Shown: positions 42,204-50,634, counted from the stretch's first letter. The stretch is 64,000 nucleotides of DNA from Embleya sp045207785 (GCF_045207785.1 NZ_CP108776.1:5332001-5396000); one strand, 5' to 3'. Notes: generated from the letters alone by a model not told the origin. Made by a program: numbers and translations.

Positions 42204-44651
42204 ATGGAACAGCTCGACGCCTCGGACCCGCAGCGGGTCGGCCCGTATGTCCTGCTCCTCCCGCTCGGTTCGGGCGGCATGGGCAAGGTCTACCTGGGCC
42301 GCTCCGCCGCCGGACGCGCCGTCGCGGTGAAGGTCATCCGCGCCGACTTCGCCGCCGACGAGCACTTCCGGAACCGGTTCCGCGCCGAAGTGGCGGCCGC
42401 GCGACGGGTGTCCGGCGCCTTCACCGCGCCGGTCGTGGACGCCGACCCGGACGGCGACCCGCCGTGGATGGCGACGGCGTTCGTCTCGGGCCTGTCGCTG
42501 TACGACGCCGTCCAGCGTCACGGCCCGCTGCCCGAGCAGTCGCTGCGCATGCTGCTGGCCGGGCTGTCCGAGGCCCTGGTCCGCATCCACGCGGCGGGCG
42601 TGGTCCACCGCGACCTCAAGCCGGGCAACGTCCTGCTGGCGCTGGACGGCCCCCATGTCATCGACTTCGGCATCGCCCGCGCACTGGACGGCACCTCATT
42701 CACCCGGGAGGGCATCACCGTGGGGTCGCCGGGCTACATGTCGCCCGAACAGTCCCTGGGCCGGCCGATAACCGCGGCGAGCGACCTGTTCGCGCTGGGC
42801 TCGACGATGTTGTACGCGGCCTCCGGGCAGCGGCCGTTCGGCGACGGCCCGCCCGCCGCCGTACTCAGGCGCGTCGTCGGTGATCCGGCCGACACCGCCC
42901 GGCTGCCGGCCTCCATCCGGGCTGTGGTGGCCGCCTGCCTGGACAAGGACCCCACGCGGCGCCCGACGCCGCACGAGCTCATCGACTTCATCAGCCGGGA
43001 AGGGGCCCACCCGGATACCCGGAGCTGGCTGCCAGAGGCGGTGACGCGCGACGTCAGCCGTGCGGCCGACGTCCTGACGGGACTGCCGGCTTCCTACGGC
43101 GTGGCGAGCGAGCGGGTGAGCGGGCAGGCGGGCGAAGCGGCGAATGGGTCGGCGGGTGAGCCGGTGACCGCGCCGGCGACCGAGTACTTGGCCGTGCACA
43201 CGGCCACGCAGGCGGCTGAAGAGCTCACATCGTCCGCTCCCGCACCGCCCGGGATGCCCATGCCGCAGAGCCCGCCGGCACCGGTCCGCCGGCAGCCCTC
43301 GCGCAGACGGCTGATCCTCGGCCTCGTCGGGGGCGCGGGCGTGGCGGTCTCCGGCGGCGCAGCGGCCATATTGCTGTCGGAGAACGACGGTTCGGGCAAG
43401 GGTGCGGCCGCGACGCCGTCCGACACCGGCCCAGGGTCCGCATCGCCGCCTGCCGTTCCGGCACCGCCCCCGGTCGTCCCGCACCCGCCGCTGCCCGCGC
43501 CGACCGGCAAGAAGGGCGTCCTCGACGCACCCGCGGCCGCGACGAAGTGGACGGCCAAGGCGGGCGGCCCGATCTCCGACTTGGCCGTGTACGGCGGTTC
43601 GGTCATCGCCACCAGCACGAACGGCCGGGACGCGTTCGACACGGGCGCGGGCAGATCGCGGTGGACGCTGCCCCTGGGGGCGGATTCGAACGGCACCGGC
43701 TTCGCTGCCGGGGACGACCACACGATCTACCTCACCGGCACCAGGACCGGGACCGCCTCCCGGAAGTCTGTGCTGACCGCTGTCCAACCCGGTACCGGGA
43801 CAGAGCTGTGGACGCTCCCGATCCCGCGTCACGAGTGGATCCCCCACGGCGTGTCCGGCATCGTCGACGACACCGCCTTCGTCACCGGCCGGGTAGCCGG
43901 CGGTTCCGCGGCGTCCTTCCCCAAGTTCGTGTGGGCCATCGACCTCAAGACCCGGGCCGGTGTGTGGGAGGCCGTGGGCGAGGACATCGCCGGGTTGTTC
44001 GTCTCCCCACGCAGCCCGGACCTGCTGCTGCACGGCGACGGCGAGCAGGGCCCGGACGGGCAGCTCATGACGCTCGACTCCACGCGCCGGGGCGCGCGCG
44101 GCTGGAACAAGACCCTGCCGCCGCCGTCGACGCCGGCGTACGCCACCCCGATCCACCGGCGTGTCCCCGTCTGTTGGGCGGGCGGCGGCTTCGTCTACTG
44201 CGCGGACAAGGTCTACCTCGTCGAGCCGGGCAGCGGAAAGCAGGTGTGGGCCTTCCCGGCCGGCGCGGCCGGCGAGAGCTTCACGGACTGCGCCTCGGAC
44301 GCCGACGGCGGCTCGGTCTTCGCCGCCACGCAGACCACGCTCTACTGCCTCGACGGAAAGTCGGGCGCACTGCGCTGGCGCAGCTCGATACCCGGCGGGT
44401 CCGCGAGGCAGCCGGGGTTCGTGACGGGAAGCGTCTGGGTTCGCTACGACTTCGGCAACGTGTACGTCGCGGACACCACCGGAACACTGTGGGCGGTTGA
44501 CGCGACCACCGGGACGACTCGGTGGAAGCACCCGTTCCCGGTCCCGTCCACCGGAGCCGGCGCCGATATCGACCCGGTCCTGGCGGCCAGCGCGGGCACG
44601 GTGTTGGTAGGACACGGATTCCAGATCACCGCGATCGACGCGGGCGGGTAG
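42204..44651 (+). CDS. Ser/Thr protein kinase with PQQ-like beta-propeller (second of tandem pair)
   Basis: The 815-residue protein has the same architecture as its upstream paralogue: kinase domain (LGSGGMGKVY, K43, HRDLKPGN, DFGIA), a longer Ala/Thr/Pro linker, a hydrophobic segment preceded by SRRRLILGL (about 363-390), and a propeller of PQQ-type blades (LYCLDGKSGALRWRSSI, LWAVDATTGTTRWKHPF). The two kinase domains are closely similar over their first 280 residues, which points to local duplication followed by divergence of the sensor parts. The ATG at 42204 follows a weak GGTGGTGA site. Confidence 0.9.
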   Translation: MEQLDASDPQRVGPYVLLLPLGSGGMGKVYLGRSAAGRAVAVKVIRADFAADEHFRNRFRAEVAAARRVSGAFTAPVVDADPDGDPPWMATAFVSGLSLYDAVQRHGPLPEQSLRMLLAGLSEALVRIHAAGVVHRDLKPGNVLLALDGPHVIDFGIARALDGTSFTREGITVGSPGYMSPEQSLGRPITAASDLFALGSTMLYAASGQRPFGDGPPAAVLRRVVGDPADTARLPASIRAVVAACLDKDPTRRPTPHELIDFISREGAHPDTRSWLPEAVTRDVSRAADVLTGLPASYGVASERVSGQAGEAANGSAGEPVTAPATEYLAVHTATQAAEELTSSAPAPPGMPMPQSPPAPVRRQPSRRRLILGLVGGAGVAVSGGAAAILLSENDGSGKGAAATPSDTGPGSASPPAVPAPPPVVPHPPLPAPTGKKGVLDAPAAATKWTAKAGGPISDLAVYGGSVIATSTNGRDAFDTGAGRSRWTLPLGADSNGTGFAAGDDHTIYLTGTRTGTASRKSVLTAVQPGTGTELWTLPIPRHEWIPHGVSGIVDDTAFVTGRVAGGSAASFPKFVWAIDLKTRAGVWEAVGEDIAGLFVSPRSPDLLLHGDGEQGPDGQLMTLDSTRRGARGWNKTLPPPSTPAYATPIHRRVPVCWAGGGFVYCADKVYLVEPGSGKQVWAFPAGAAGESFTDCASDADGGSVFAATQTTLYCLDGKSGALRWRSSIPGGSARQPGFVTGSVWVRYDFGNVYVADTTGTLWAVDATTGTTRWKHPFPVPSTGAGADIDPVLAASAGTVLVGHGFQITAIDAGG

Positions 44652-44661
44652 CCGGCGGCAT

Positions 44662-44820
44662 CACGTCTTCGGCCACCCCGTCCCGTTGGGGGATGCCGAG
44701 ATCTCGATGCCCGACGCCGAGGTCGTCGATGTCACGCCCGCCGGAGGACACGGACATGTCGTCACGCTGCGTCCCTTGGAGTCTCCGGCTCGCAGAGCGG
44801 TCCGACTGGTCGACGGGTGA
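44662..44820 (+). other. short coding-like stretch, probable gene remnant
   Basis: In the frame ending at the TGA at 44818 the sequence reads as plausible protein with proper third-position bias: HVFGHPVPLGDAEISMPDAE followed by VVDVTPAGGHGHVVTLRPLE. It resembles the beta-sandwich C-terminus of some glycoside hydrolases, for example alpha-L-fucosidases, but the match is loose. There is no start, because the frame overlaps the end of the kinase. It may be the tail of a gene destroyed when the kinase pair arose. The rest of the gap to 45116 shows no supported gene. Confidence 0.3.
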
Positions 44821-45057
44821 ATGTTCGCCGACTTCCCGGACCGACCCGCGACGGCCCTGGCCCTGGCCCGAGCCGGGGCCGACCCTGTGGAAGAAAGCCC
44901 AACGGCCCAGGCGGCTGTGGGACTTTGGCGGCACCGTCACCCCGCGCGGGACCACCTATTGACTCGGCGACGCCGATCGACCCTTCGCCGAGGACCCGAT
45001 CCGACACGTCGGGTAGACCACCGAACCGAATCGTCGGCCTCGACGGCGAACGAGGGC

Positions 45058-45105
45058 GAAATCCAGCCCGTCCGGCGTTTGAGGACAAGCGGGCCGCAGG
45101 CCGCT
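45058..45105 (-). repeat. copy of the dispersed intergenic repeat
   Basis: CCAGCCCGTCCGGCGTTTGA with GGAC and the companion AAGCGGGCCGCAGGCCGCT lies between the kinase pair and the bfd stop. It is the reverse orientation of the array at 20871-21157 and the best full-length match to the copies near 38927. Confidence 0.8.
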
Positions 45106-45116
45106 CGCCGCGCGAC

Positions 45117-45443
45117 TCAGGCCGCGTCGGACCTGTGCAACGGAACCACATTGTCGGGAACCGACCCCGCCGCGACCACCGGCATCGGCAACGCAACCGG
45201 CTCGCCCTCGGCCCCCGTCCCACAGGCCCCGGCGGAACATGGGTCGGAGCTTCCGCACAGCGAACGCCGACGCCGCTTCGACTCGTCGCGGGGAAGCATC
45301 GCGGTGATGCTCTTGACGCACCGCCCGCAATCGGTGCCGGCGCCGCCACACGACTGGGCTATCTCACGCATCGTGCGTGCGCCATCGGCTATCCGGTCGT
45401 TCACCTGTTTGTCGGTGACACCGAAACACATGCAGACGTACAC
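45117..45443 (-). CDS. bfd: bacterioferritin-associated ferredoxin
   Basis: The protein carries a [2Fe-2S] cluster that delivers electrons to bacterioferritin for iron release. The N-terminal domain has the CMC pair (residues 4 and 6) and the second pair in GAGTDCGRC, the spacing of Bfd/BFD-like domains, and MREIAQSCG between them. At 108 residues it is longer than the roughly 65 of E. coli Bfd; the extra C-terminus is low in complexity and has two more cysteines. The GTG at 45443 follows GGGGGG. An iron box lies 30 bases upstream, so low iron should induce it. Confidence 0.9.
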   Translation of the reverse strand: MYVCMCFGVTDKQVNDRIADGARTMREIAQSCGGAGTDCGRCVKSITAMLPRDESKRRRRSLCGSSDPCSAGACGTGAEGEPVALPMPVVAAGSVPDNVVPLHRSDAA

Positions 45444-45472
45444 GGAGAATTCCCCCCAGCGGGCGAGGCTAC

Positions 45473-45491
45473 TTAGGTAAGGGTAACCTCA
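45473..45491 (-). promoter_or_regulatory. iron box (DmdR/IdeR-type operator)
   Basis: TTAGGTAAGGGTAACCTCA matches the actinobacterial iron-box consensus TTAGGTTAGGCTNACCTAA at all but a few positions and keeps its palindromic AGGT/ACCT halves. It lies 30 bases upstream of the bfd start. Iron-loaded DmdR or IdeR should repress bfd there. Confidence 0.85.
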
Positions 45492-45567
45492 GCCTTCGCC
45501 GGGGGGAATACCGGGTGACAGGTGACACAGCCGGCAAGTCCACCATCCGCGGATTCGCCGCCGCGGC

Positions 45568-46050
45568 TCAGCTCTCGTTCGGCTGCTTGAGCAGGCCCGC
45601 GATGTAGAGCTGCTCGCCGACCTCGGTCAGCAGGGCGAGCTGCGTCTCCAGGTAGTCGACGTGCTCTTCCTCGTCGGCGAGGATCTCCTCGAAGATGTTG
45701 GCCGACGTCACGTCACCCTTCTCGCGCATGAGCGGGATGCCGCGCCGCAGCCGCTCGACGGCCTCCATCTCGACCGCGAGGTCGGCGCGGAACATCTCCT
45801 CAAGGTTCTGGCCGATCCGCAGCGCGTTGAGCCGCTGGTAGTTCGGCAGTCCCTCCAGCATGAGGATGCGGTCGGTCAGACGCTCCGCGTGCTTCATCTC
45901 GTCGAACGACTCGTGACGCGTCCACGCCGCGAGCTTGATGTAGCCCCGGTGCTCCTGCATCTTCGCGTGCAGGAAGTACTGGTTGATGGCCGTGAGCTCC
46001 GCTGTGAGCTGTTCGTTCAGGAGCTCGATGATCTGCGGGTCACTGTGCAT
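45568..46050 (-). CDS. bfr: bacterioferritin
   Basis: Bacterioferritin forms a 24-mer that oxidises and stores iron. The 160-residue product has every ferroxidase ligand at standard positions (E18, E51, H54, E94, E127, H130) and the haem-binding M52 in DEMKHAE. The ATG at 46050 follows GGAAGGTGCG. The bfd gene lies 124 bases downstream on the same strand behind its own iron box, so storage and release are controlled separately. The last residues (LLKQPNES) are variable. Confidence 0.97.
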   Translation of the reverse strand: MHSDPQIIELLNEQLTAELTAINQYFLHAKMQEHRGYIKLAAWTRHESFDEMKHAERLTDRILMLEGLPNYQRLNALRIGQNLEEMFRADLAVEMEAVERLRRGIPLMREKGDVTSANIFEEILADEEEHVDYLETQLALLTEVGEQLYIAGLLKQPNES

Positions 46051-46106
46051 CGCGACGCACCTTCCGGTGTTGATGGGACACGGGGTCGCCCTGAATGCTC
46101 AAGGGG

Positions 46107-46121
46107 CAGGGGTTACCCCTG
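46107..46121. promoter_or_regulatory. inverted repeat upstream of bfr
   Basis: CAGGGG-TTA-CCCCTG lies 56 bases upstream of the bfr start, in the likely promoter region. It is a candidate operator; I cannot name the regulator, and it does not match the iron box. Confidence 0.45.
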
Positions 46122-46216
46122 GGATCCTGTCACTTTTGGTAGTGCATTCGCCACGAAGGGCAGCCTTGCCTTGCAATGTCGAACATGTCCCGTCGTGCCC
46201 CGCTCGCGACGCACGG

Positions 46217-46510
46217 TCACCTGGCCTTGGCCCGGCGTCCCTTCGGGCGTTTGCCGGTGATCGTCCAGCCGTGGTGGTAGGCCCGGCGGACGAAACGGGT
46301 GGTCAGGAACTGGCCGATGGCGAAGCAGAACGCGCCGATCCCGACCACGACCGGGTTCTTGATCACCACGCCCGCGGCCACGGCCAGGAAGCCGAGGAAC
46401 GCGAGCACGCGGTAGCGAAACGGCGCGCCGTGTTGCCACAGCACCTCGGTCAGCAACCACAACCCGATGGGCACGAAGAGGATGTAGAGCACCACCAGGC
46501 CGAACTGCAC
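46217..46510 (-). CDS. small membrane protein of unknown function
   Basis: The 97-residue protein has three hydrophobic segments (about 3-24, 33-51 and 53-68) and ends in a very basic cytoplasmic tail (TITGKRPKGRRAKAR). The GTG at 46510 has AGGGA upstream. Streptomyces homologues are annotated only as membrane proteins. It stands alone between bfr and metF. Confidence 0.75.
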   Translation of the reverse strand: MQFGLVVLYILFVPIGLWLLTEVLWQHGAPFRYRVLAFLGFLAVAAGVVIKNPVVVGIGAFCFAIGQFLTTRFVRRAYHHGWTITGKRPKGRRAKAR

Positions 46511-46634
46511 GGTCGATCCCTTCCGTTACCGGTTCGTTGCCTCACCCTAAAGGGTCAACCGTCCGGCAGGGCCGGCCTGCTCGGGCCGGATTCGGGAAGT
46601 CGTGCGACTCGCTGGCGAAGTTGCCCGGTAGTGC

Positions 46635-47552
46635 TCAGGCGCGTTCGTCGAGGCCCAGGTTCTGGTAGATCTCGGTGGTCGCCGTCGACTTGTTCAAGGT
46701 GATGAAGTGCAGGCCCGGCGCGCCTTCGGCGAGGAGGCGCTCCGACATCCGGGTGGCGAACTCGACGCCGATCGCGCGGACCGCCGCCGTGTCGTCCTTG
46801 ACCGCCTCGACCGCCGCCGCCAGCTCGGCCGGCACCGCGCACCCGCTCAGCTCGTCCATCCGCACCAGGTTGCCGGCGCTGGTGACCGGCATCACCTCGG
46901 GGATGATCGGGATGTCGCAGCCGGCCGCCGTGACCCGGTCGCGCAACCGCAGGTAGTCCTCCACCTTGAAGAACATCTGGGTGATCGCGTAGTCGGCGCC
47001 CGCGCGGCACTTGGCCACGAAGTGCCGGATGTCCTCGTCCCAGTCGGTCGAGCGCGGGTGCATCTCCGGGAACGCGGCGATGCCCACGCAGAAATCGCCG
47101 GACTCGCGCAGCAGCTCGACCAGCTCGATCGCGTACGTGAAGCCGTCCGGGTGCGCGATCCACTCGCCGTTGGGGTCGCCGGGCGGGTCGCCGCGCAGCG
47201 CGAGCACGTTGCGCACGCCCGCGTTCGCGAACTGTCCGATGATGTGTCGCAGCTCCGCGCGCGAGTGGCCGACCGCCGTGAGGTGGCCGACGGGGGTGAG
47301 CGTCGTCTCGGCGGCGATCCGTTCGATCGTCTCGACGGTGTGCGCGCGGTTGGAGCCGCCCGCGCCGTAGGTGACCGACACGAAGGTCGGCGCCAGCGAT
47401 TCGACCCGGCGGATCGCGTCCCACAGGGTGCGGGTGCCCTTCTCGGTCCTCGGCGGCATGAACTCGAACGAGAAGGACCGGTTGCCGTCCGCGAGGAGAT
47501 CGCGGATGGCAGGGGTTCGACCGCTTCGAGTGGACGTCGCACCGAGAGACAT
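46635..47552 (-). CDS. metF: methylenetetrahydrofolate reductase
   Basis: MetF is an FAD enzyme that reduces 5,10-methylenetetrahydrofolate to 5-methyltetrahydrofolate for methionine synthesis. The 305-residue product shows FSFEFMPPRTEKG (catalytic Glu), VSVTYGAGGSNRAHT, NVLALRGDPPGD, AITQMFFKVEDYLRLRD and LHFITLNKSTAT, all family marks. The ATG at 47552 diverges from the polyprenyl synthase gene by 166 bases. I saw no SAM riboswitch in front of it, in contrast to the aminotransferase gene near the left end. Confidence 0.96.
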   Translation of the reverse strand: MSLGATSTRSGRTPAIRDLLADGNRSFSFEFMPPRTEKGTRTLWDAIRRVESLAPTFVSVTYGAGGSNRAHTVETIERIAAETTLTPVGHLTAVGHSRAELRHIIGQFANAGVRNVLALRGDPPGDPNGEWIAHPDGFTYAIELVELLRESGDFCVGIAAFPEMHPRSTDWDEDIRHFVAKCRAGADYAITQMFFKVEDYLRLRDRVTAAGCDIPIIPEVMPVTSAGNLVRMDELSGCAVPAELAAAVEAVKDDTAAVRAIGVEFATRMSERLLAEGAPGLHFITLNKSTATTEIYQNLGLDERA

Positions 47553-47718
47553 GCGTGCAGGTTATCCGCCGGACACGGGTCCGGGCGTCGACTTCCACTC
47601 TGCGAGACGACACGAAGCCGGCGGAACCGTTACCTCGGCCGCCGGGCCGACCCCGGTGCCGGCACCGTGTGCAAGTTAGGCTGCCCCGTATCCCTCCTCG
47701 CCTCCGACGGAAGACTCC

Positions 47719-48810
47719 ATGGCTGCCGATTCCTTCCCCGTACACCCCCTGGACCGGGGCGGCCTCCGGCAGCGCGTCAATGCCGCGTTGGGTGAGTTCA
47801 TGGACCGGCAGGGCGCCGTGCTCGCCGAGGTGGGCGAGGGCATGGCCCCGGTCGCCGCGGCGCTGAACGACTTCGTGCTCGACGGCGGGAAGCGGCTGCG
47901 GCCCGGCTTTTGCTACTGGGGTTGGCGCGGTATCGCGGGTCCCGACCGGGACGACACCGCGATCGTGCGCGCGGCCACCGCGCTCGAACTGCTCCAGGCC
48001 AGCGCGCTCATCCACGACGACCTGATGGACAGCAGCGACACCCGGCGTGGCAAGCCGGCGGTGCATCGCCGCTTCGAGGGGCTGCACGGCGCGAGCGGCT
48101 GGGTCGGCTCGGGCGAGTCCTTCGGGTCGGCGGCGGCGATCCTGCTCGGCGACCTGTGTCTGTCCTGGTGCGACGAGATGTTCGGCGCGAGCGGCGTGGA
48201 CGACACGGCGCTGCGGGCGGCGAAGCCGCTGTTCGACGTCATGCGTACCGAGGTGATGGCGGGCCAGTACCTCGACGTGCTGGAGCAGGCGATGGGCGGC
48301 GGCTCGGTCGAGCGGTCACGGCGCGTGATGCGGTTCAAGTCCGCCAAGTACACGATCGAGCGCCCACTGCACGTCGGGGCCGCGCTGGCCGGTGCCGACG
48401 AGGCCGCCTTGGCCGCCTACTCCGCGTACGGGCTGCCGCTCGGCGAGGCGTTCCAGCTCCGGGACGACGTGCTCGGCGTCTTCGGCGATCCGGAGCGGAC
48501 CGGGAAGCCGGCCGGGGACGACCTGCGGGAGGGCAAGCGGACCGTGCTGCTCGCGCTGGCCGGCGAACGCGCCCGCCCCGCCCAGGCCGAGATCCTGGCC
48601 GCGCTGCTCGGCGACCCCGAGCTGAGCGACGCCGGCGTGAAGGAACTGCGCGCGGTGATCGAGGACACCGGGGCGCTCGCCGACGTCGAGTCGATGATCA
48701 CCGATCTGACCGAGCGGGCCCTCGCGGCGCTCGCCGTCGCGCCGATCGCCGAGGACGCGCGCGAAGTCCTGCGCGAGCTCGCCGACGCGGCCACCGTTCG
48801 GAGCGTCTAG
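47719..48810 (+). CDS. polyprenyl (geranylgeranyl-type) diphosphate synthase
   Basis: The 363-residue prenyltransferase extends allylic diphosphates with isopentenyl diphosphate. The first aspartate-rich motif is DDLMD (100-104), the lysine/arginine pair is GGKRLRPGF, and the second motif is QLRDDVLGVFGD. The residues before the first motif (ALIH) lack bulky aromatics, which suggests a C20 or longer product, though I would not fix the chain length. The ATG at 47719 lacks a strong ribosome site. M. tuberculosis idsA2 (Rv2173) lies in the equivalent position beside Rv2172c. Confidence 0.92.
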   Translation: MAADSFPVHPLDRGGLRQRVNAALGEFMDRQGAVLAEVGEGMAPVAAALNDFVLDGGKRLRPGFCYWGWRGIAGPDRDDTAIVRAATALELLQASALIHDDLMDSSDTRRGKPAVHRRFEGLHGASGWVGSGESFGSAAAILLGDLCLSWCDEMFGASGVDDTALRAAKPLFDVMRTEVMAGQYLDVLEQAMGGGSVERSRRVMRFKSAKYTIERPLHVGAALAGADEAALAAYSAYGLPLGEAFQLRDDVLGVFGDPERTGKPAGDDLREGKRTVLLALAGERARPAQAEILAALLGDPELSDAGVKELRAVIEDTGALADVESMITDLTERALAALAVAPIAEDAREVLRELADAATVRSV

Positions 48811-49206
48811 CCCCGGATCGCCCGGTGCGGGGGCGTCGACCGTGAACGGCAGGCCGTGCGGTGCGAGGCGGGGCCGTTCGGGCGCGGCGACCCCCGTACG
48901 GCCGGTGTGCTCGGCGTGTTCGGCGTCGGTCGCGAGCAGCGCCTGCGGCGGGTAGCGGCCGACCAGGTAGATCCCGCCGATCATCGCGGCCAGCACGACC
49001 AGCGGGAACAGCAGCGCGCTCCCGTTGTCCGGCGCCGCCCCGGCGCGTGCCGTCGCCGGCACGGGATGGTCGGCGTGTCGGTGTCGCGGTCGGGGGATCC
49101 ACGACCGCGCATCGGCCGCCGCGGTCGAGGTCGCGGGGTGCGGCAGGTCGTGGTCTCGGCCATCCTCTGCGGACCCCGGACGGAAGCGAACGTCGGGTGT
49201 GTCCAT
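48316..49206 (-). CDS. membrane protein of unknown function, C-terminal boundary uncertain
   Basis: The ATG at 49206 opens a frame with good codon bias down to about 48830: a 60-residue His/Arg/Asp-rich head, one membrane helix (LLFPLVVLAAMIGGIYLVG) and a periplasmic-looking segment RPRLAPHGLPFTVDAPAPGD. The frame then has no stop until 48316 and runs antisense through nearly 500 bases of the polyprenyl synthase gene. Either the two genes truly overlap tail to tail, or the original stop was lost. I trust the part from 48830 to 49206 only. No family was recognised. Confidence 0.45.
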   Translation of the reverse strand: MDTPDVRFRPGSAEDGRDHDLPHPATSTAAADARSWIPRPRHRHADHPVPATARAGAAPDNGSALLFPLVVLAAMIGGIYLVGRYPPQALLATDAEHAEHTGRTGVAAPERPRLAPHGLPFTVDAPAPGDPGLDAPNGGRVGELAQDFARVLGDRRDGERREGPLGQIGDHRLDVGERPGVLDHRAQFLHAGVAQLGVAEQRGQDLGLGGAGAFAGQREQHGPLALPQVVPGRLPGPLRIAEDAEHVVPELERLAERQPVRGVGGQGGLVGTGQRGPDVQWALDRVLGGLEPHHAP

Positions 49207-49422
49207 CTCGGCAGTCTGACCGGTTGTTCGGTCCGGCTCGGCCGGAATGCGCCATCTGCGAAGGCGACCACCCGATCGGCTCAGGGGTGAAAGGCGGCCG
49301 GATCGCATCGAACCGGTTCACACCGCTCCGGTGGGCGCGGAGCCGGTGGACGCGGTGTGCGGGGCGCGCGGAATCGGTGCGCGCGGAGCTGCTGCACGCC
49401 GATTCGGTGCGGGCCCGTCCGG

Positions 49423-49950
49423 TCACGGCAGGACGGCGGCGAAGCTCGCGTAGTGGTCGTCGCTGTAGTAGCGCTCGGCGTCCTCGCCGGCCACGATCCG
49501 GCGCGCGCCGCGGTCGGCCGAGCCGGGGGTGGGGACGGTGTACTCGCGATAGTGGCCGGTCGGCTCGGCCGGGAGCAGTCGCTCGCGGTTGCCGAACACG
49601 ATGCCGTCGCGCGCGTACGGGAACGGGCCGCCGGCCGCGATCAGCCGGAGCGTCTCGCGGGCCTCGGCCGGCAGCGCCGCGGCGGACACGGTGCGCATGC
49701 CGGTGGGCACCCAGTCGGGGCGGGCCGCCGGGTGGGCGGTTCGGCCGGGAGGGGTGGCCGCGCCGGTCGTCGGGCCGCCGGTGCCGATGGTCGAGGCGAC
49801 GGGCGCGCGGGTCGACGCGGTGCCGGCGCCCTTGCCGTCGCTGTCGCCGTCGCCGCGCGTGAGCGCGAACACCAGCGCGAGCGCCGCGACGAGCGCGAGC
49901 AGCGTGACGATGACGAGGTTCCGCCGCTGGGCACCGGACATATCCCGCAT
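49423..49950 (-). CDS. membrane-anchored or secreted guanyl-type ribonuclease (RNase Sa/N1 family)
   Basis: The 175-residue protein has an N-terminal hydrophobic helix (LVIVTLLALVAALALVFAL), a Ser/Thr/Gly-rich linker, and a C-terminal microbial RNase domain (about 95-175): PFPYARDGIVFGNRERLLP with the catalytic Glu, HYREYTVPTPGS, RGARRIVAGE and YYSDDHYASF with the catalytic His. These enzymes cut single-stranded RNA after G. The ATG at 49950 is assumed; another at 49941 is possible. No barstar-like inhibitor gene is seen nearby, which fits an exported enzyme. Confidence 0.88.
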   Translation of the reverse strand: MRDMSGAQRRNLVIVTLLALVAALALVFALTRGDGDSDGKGAGTASTRAPVASTIGTGGPTTGAATPPGRTAHPAARPDWVPTGMRTVSAAALPAEARETLRLIAAGGPFPYARDGIVFGNRERLLPAEPTGHYREYTVPTPGSADRGARRIVAGEDAERYYSDDHYASFAAVLP

Positions 49951-49978
49951 GTTGCCACGCCGCTTCGCGCGCCTCGGG

Positions 49979-50623
49979 TCAGCGCGTGGCGAGTCGCTTG
50001 ACGAATTCCGCCGTCGCCGCGGCCGGGTCGACGGCCTCGGTGATCGCGCGCACGACCACGACGCGGGTCGCGCCGGCGGTCAGCACCTCGTCGAGGTTGG
50101 CCAGGTCGATGCCGCCGATCGCGAACCACGGCCGGGTCGGCCGCAGCGCGGCGGTGTACCGGACGAGGTCGAGGCCGGGGGCGTGCCGGCCGGGCTTGGT
50201 CGGGGTGGGCCAGACCGGGCCCGTGCAGAAGTAGTCCACGCCGGGCTCGACGATCGCCGCGTCCACCTCGGCCTCGGCGTGCGTGGACCGCCCGATCAGC
50301 GCGTCGCCGCCGATGATCGCGCGGGCCGCCGGGACCGGCAGGTCGTCCTGGCCCAGGTGCAGCACATCGGGCCCGGCCGCGTGCGCGACGTCGGCGCGGT
50401 CGTTGACCGCGAGCAGCCTTCCGTGTCGGCGGCACGCGTCCGCGAACACCTCGAGGTGTTCGAGTTCCTGCCGGGCCTCCAGGCCCTTCTGCCGCAACTG
50501 CACGATGTCCACGCCGGCGCCGAGCACCGCGTCCAGGAACGCGGGCAGGTCGCCCTGCCGCTCCCGCGCGTCGGTGCACAGGTACAGCCGGGCGGCGGCC
50601 AACCGTTCCTGACGGGTCGTCAT
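49979..50623 (-). CDS. thiE: thiamine-phosphate synthase
   Basis: ThiE joins HMP-diphosphate and thiazole phosphate carboxylate to thiamine phosphate. The 214-residue TIM barrel shows VDIVQLRQKG, LLAVNDRADVA, VLHLGQDDLPV, IGRSTHAEAE, VDYFCTGPVWPTPTK and FAIGGIDLANL. The ATG at 50623 follows GGGAC. It lies on the opposite strand from thiO-thiS-thiG, and no TPP riboswitch precedes it; it seems to follow the Rv2175c-like gene, 11 bases away. Confidence 0.94.
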   Translation of the reverse strand: MTTRQERLAAARLYLCTDARERQGDLPAFLDAVLGAGVDIVQLRQKGLEARQELEHLEVFADACRRHGRLLAVNDRADVAHAAGPDVLHLGQDDLPVPAARAIIGGDALIGRSTHAEAEVDAAIVEPGVDYFCTGPVWPTPTKPGRHAPGLDLVRYTAALRPTRPWFAIGGIDLANLDEVLTAGATRVVVVRAITEAVDPAAATAEFVKRLATR

Positions 50624-50634
50624 CTGTCCCGGCC

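Noticed and set aside
44821..45480. A 219-codon plus-strand frame before and across bfd
   Set aside because: It overlaps bfd and its iron box, contains a dispersed repeat and has no domain or ribosome site.
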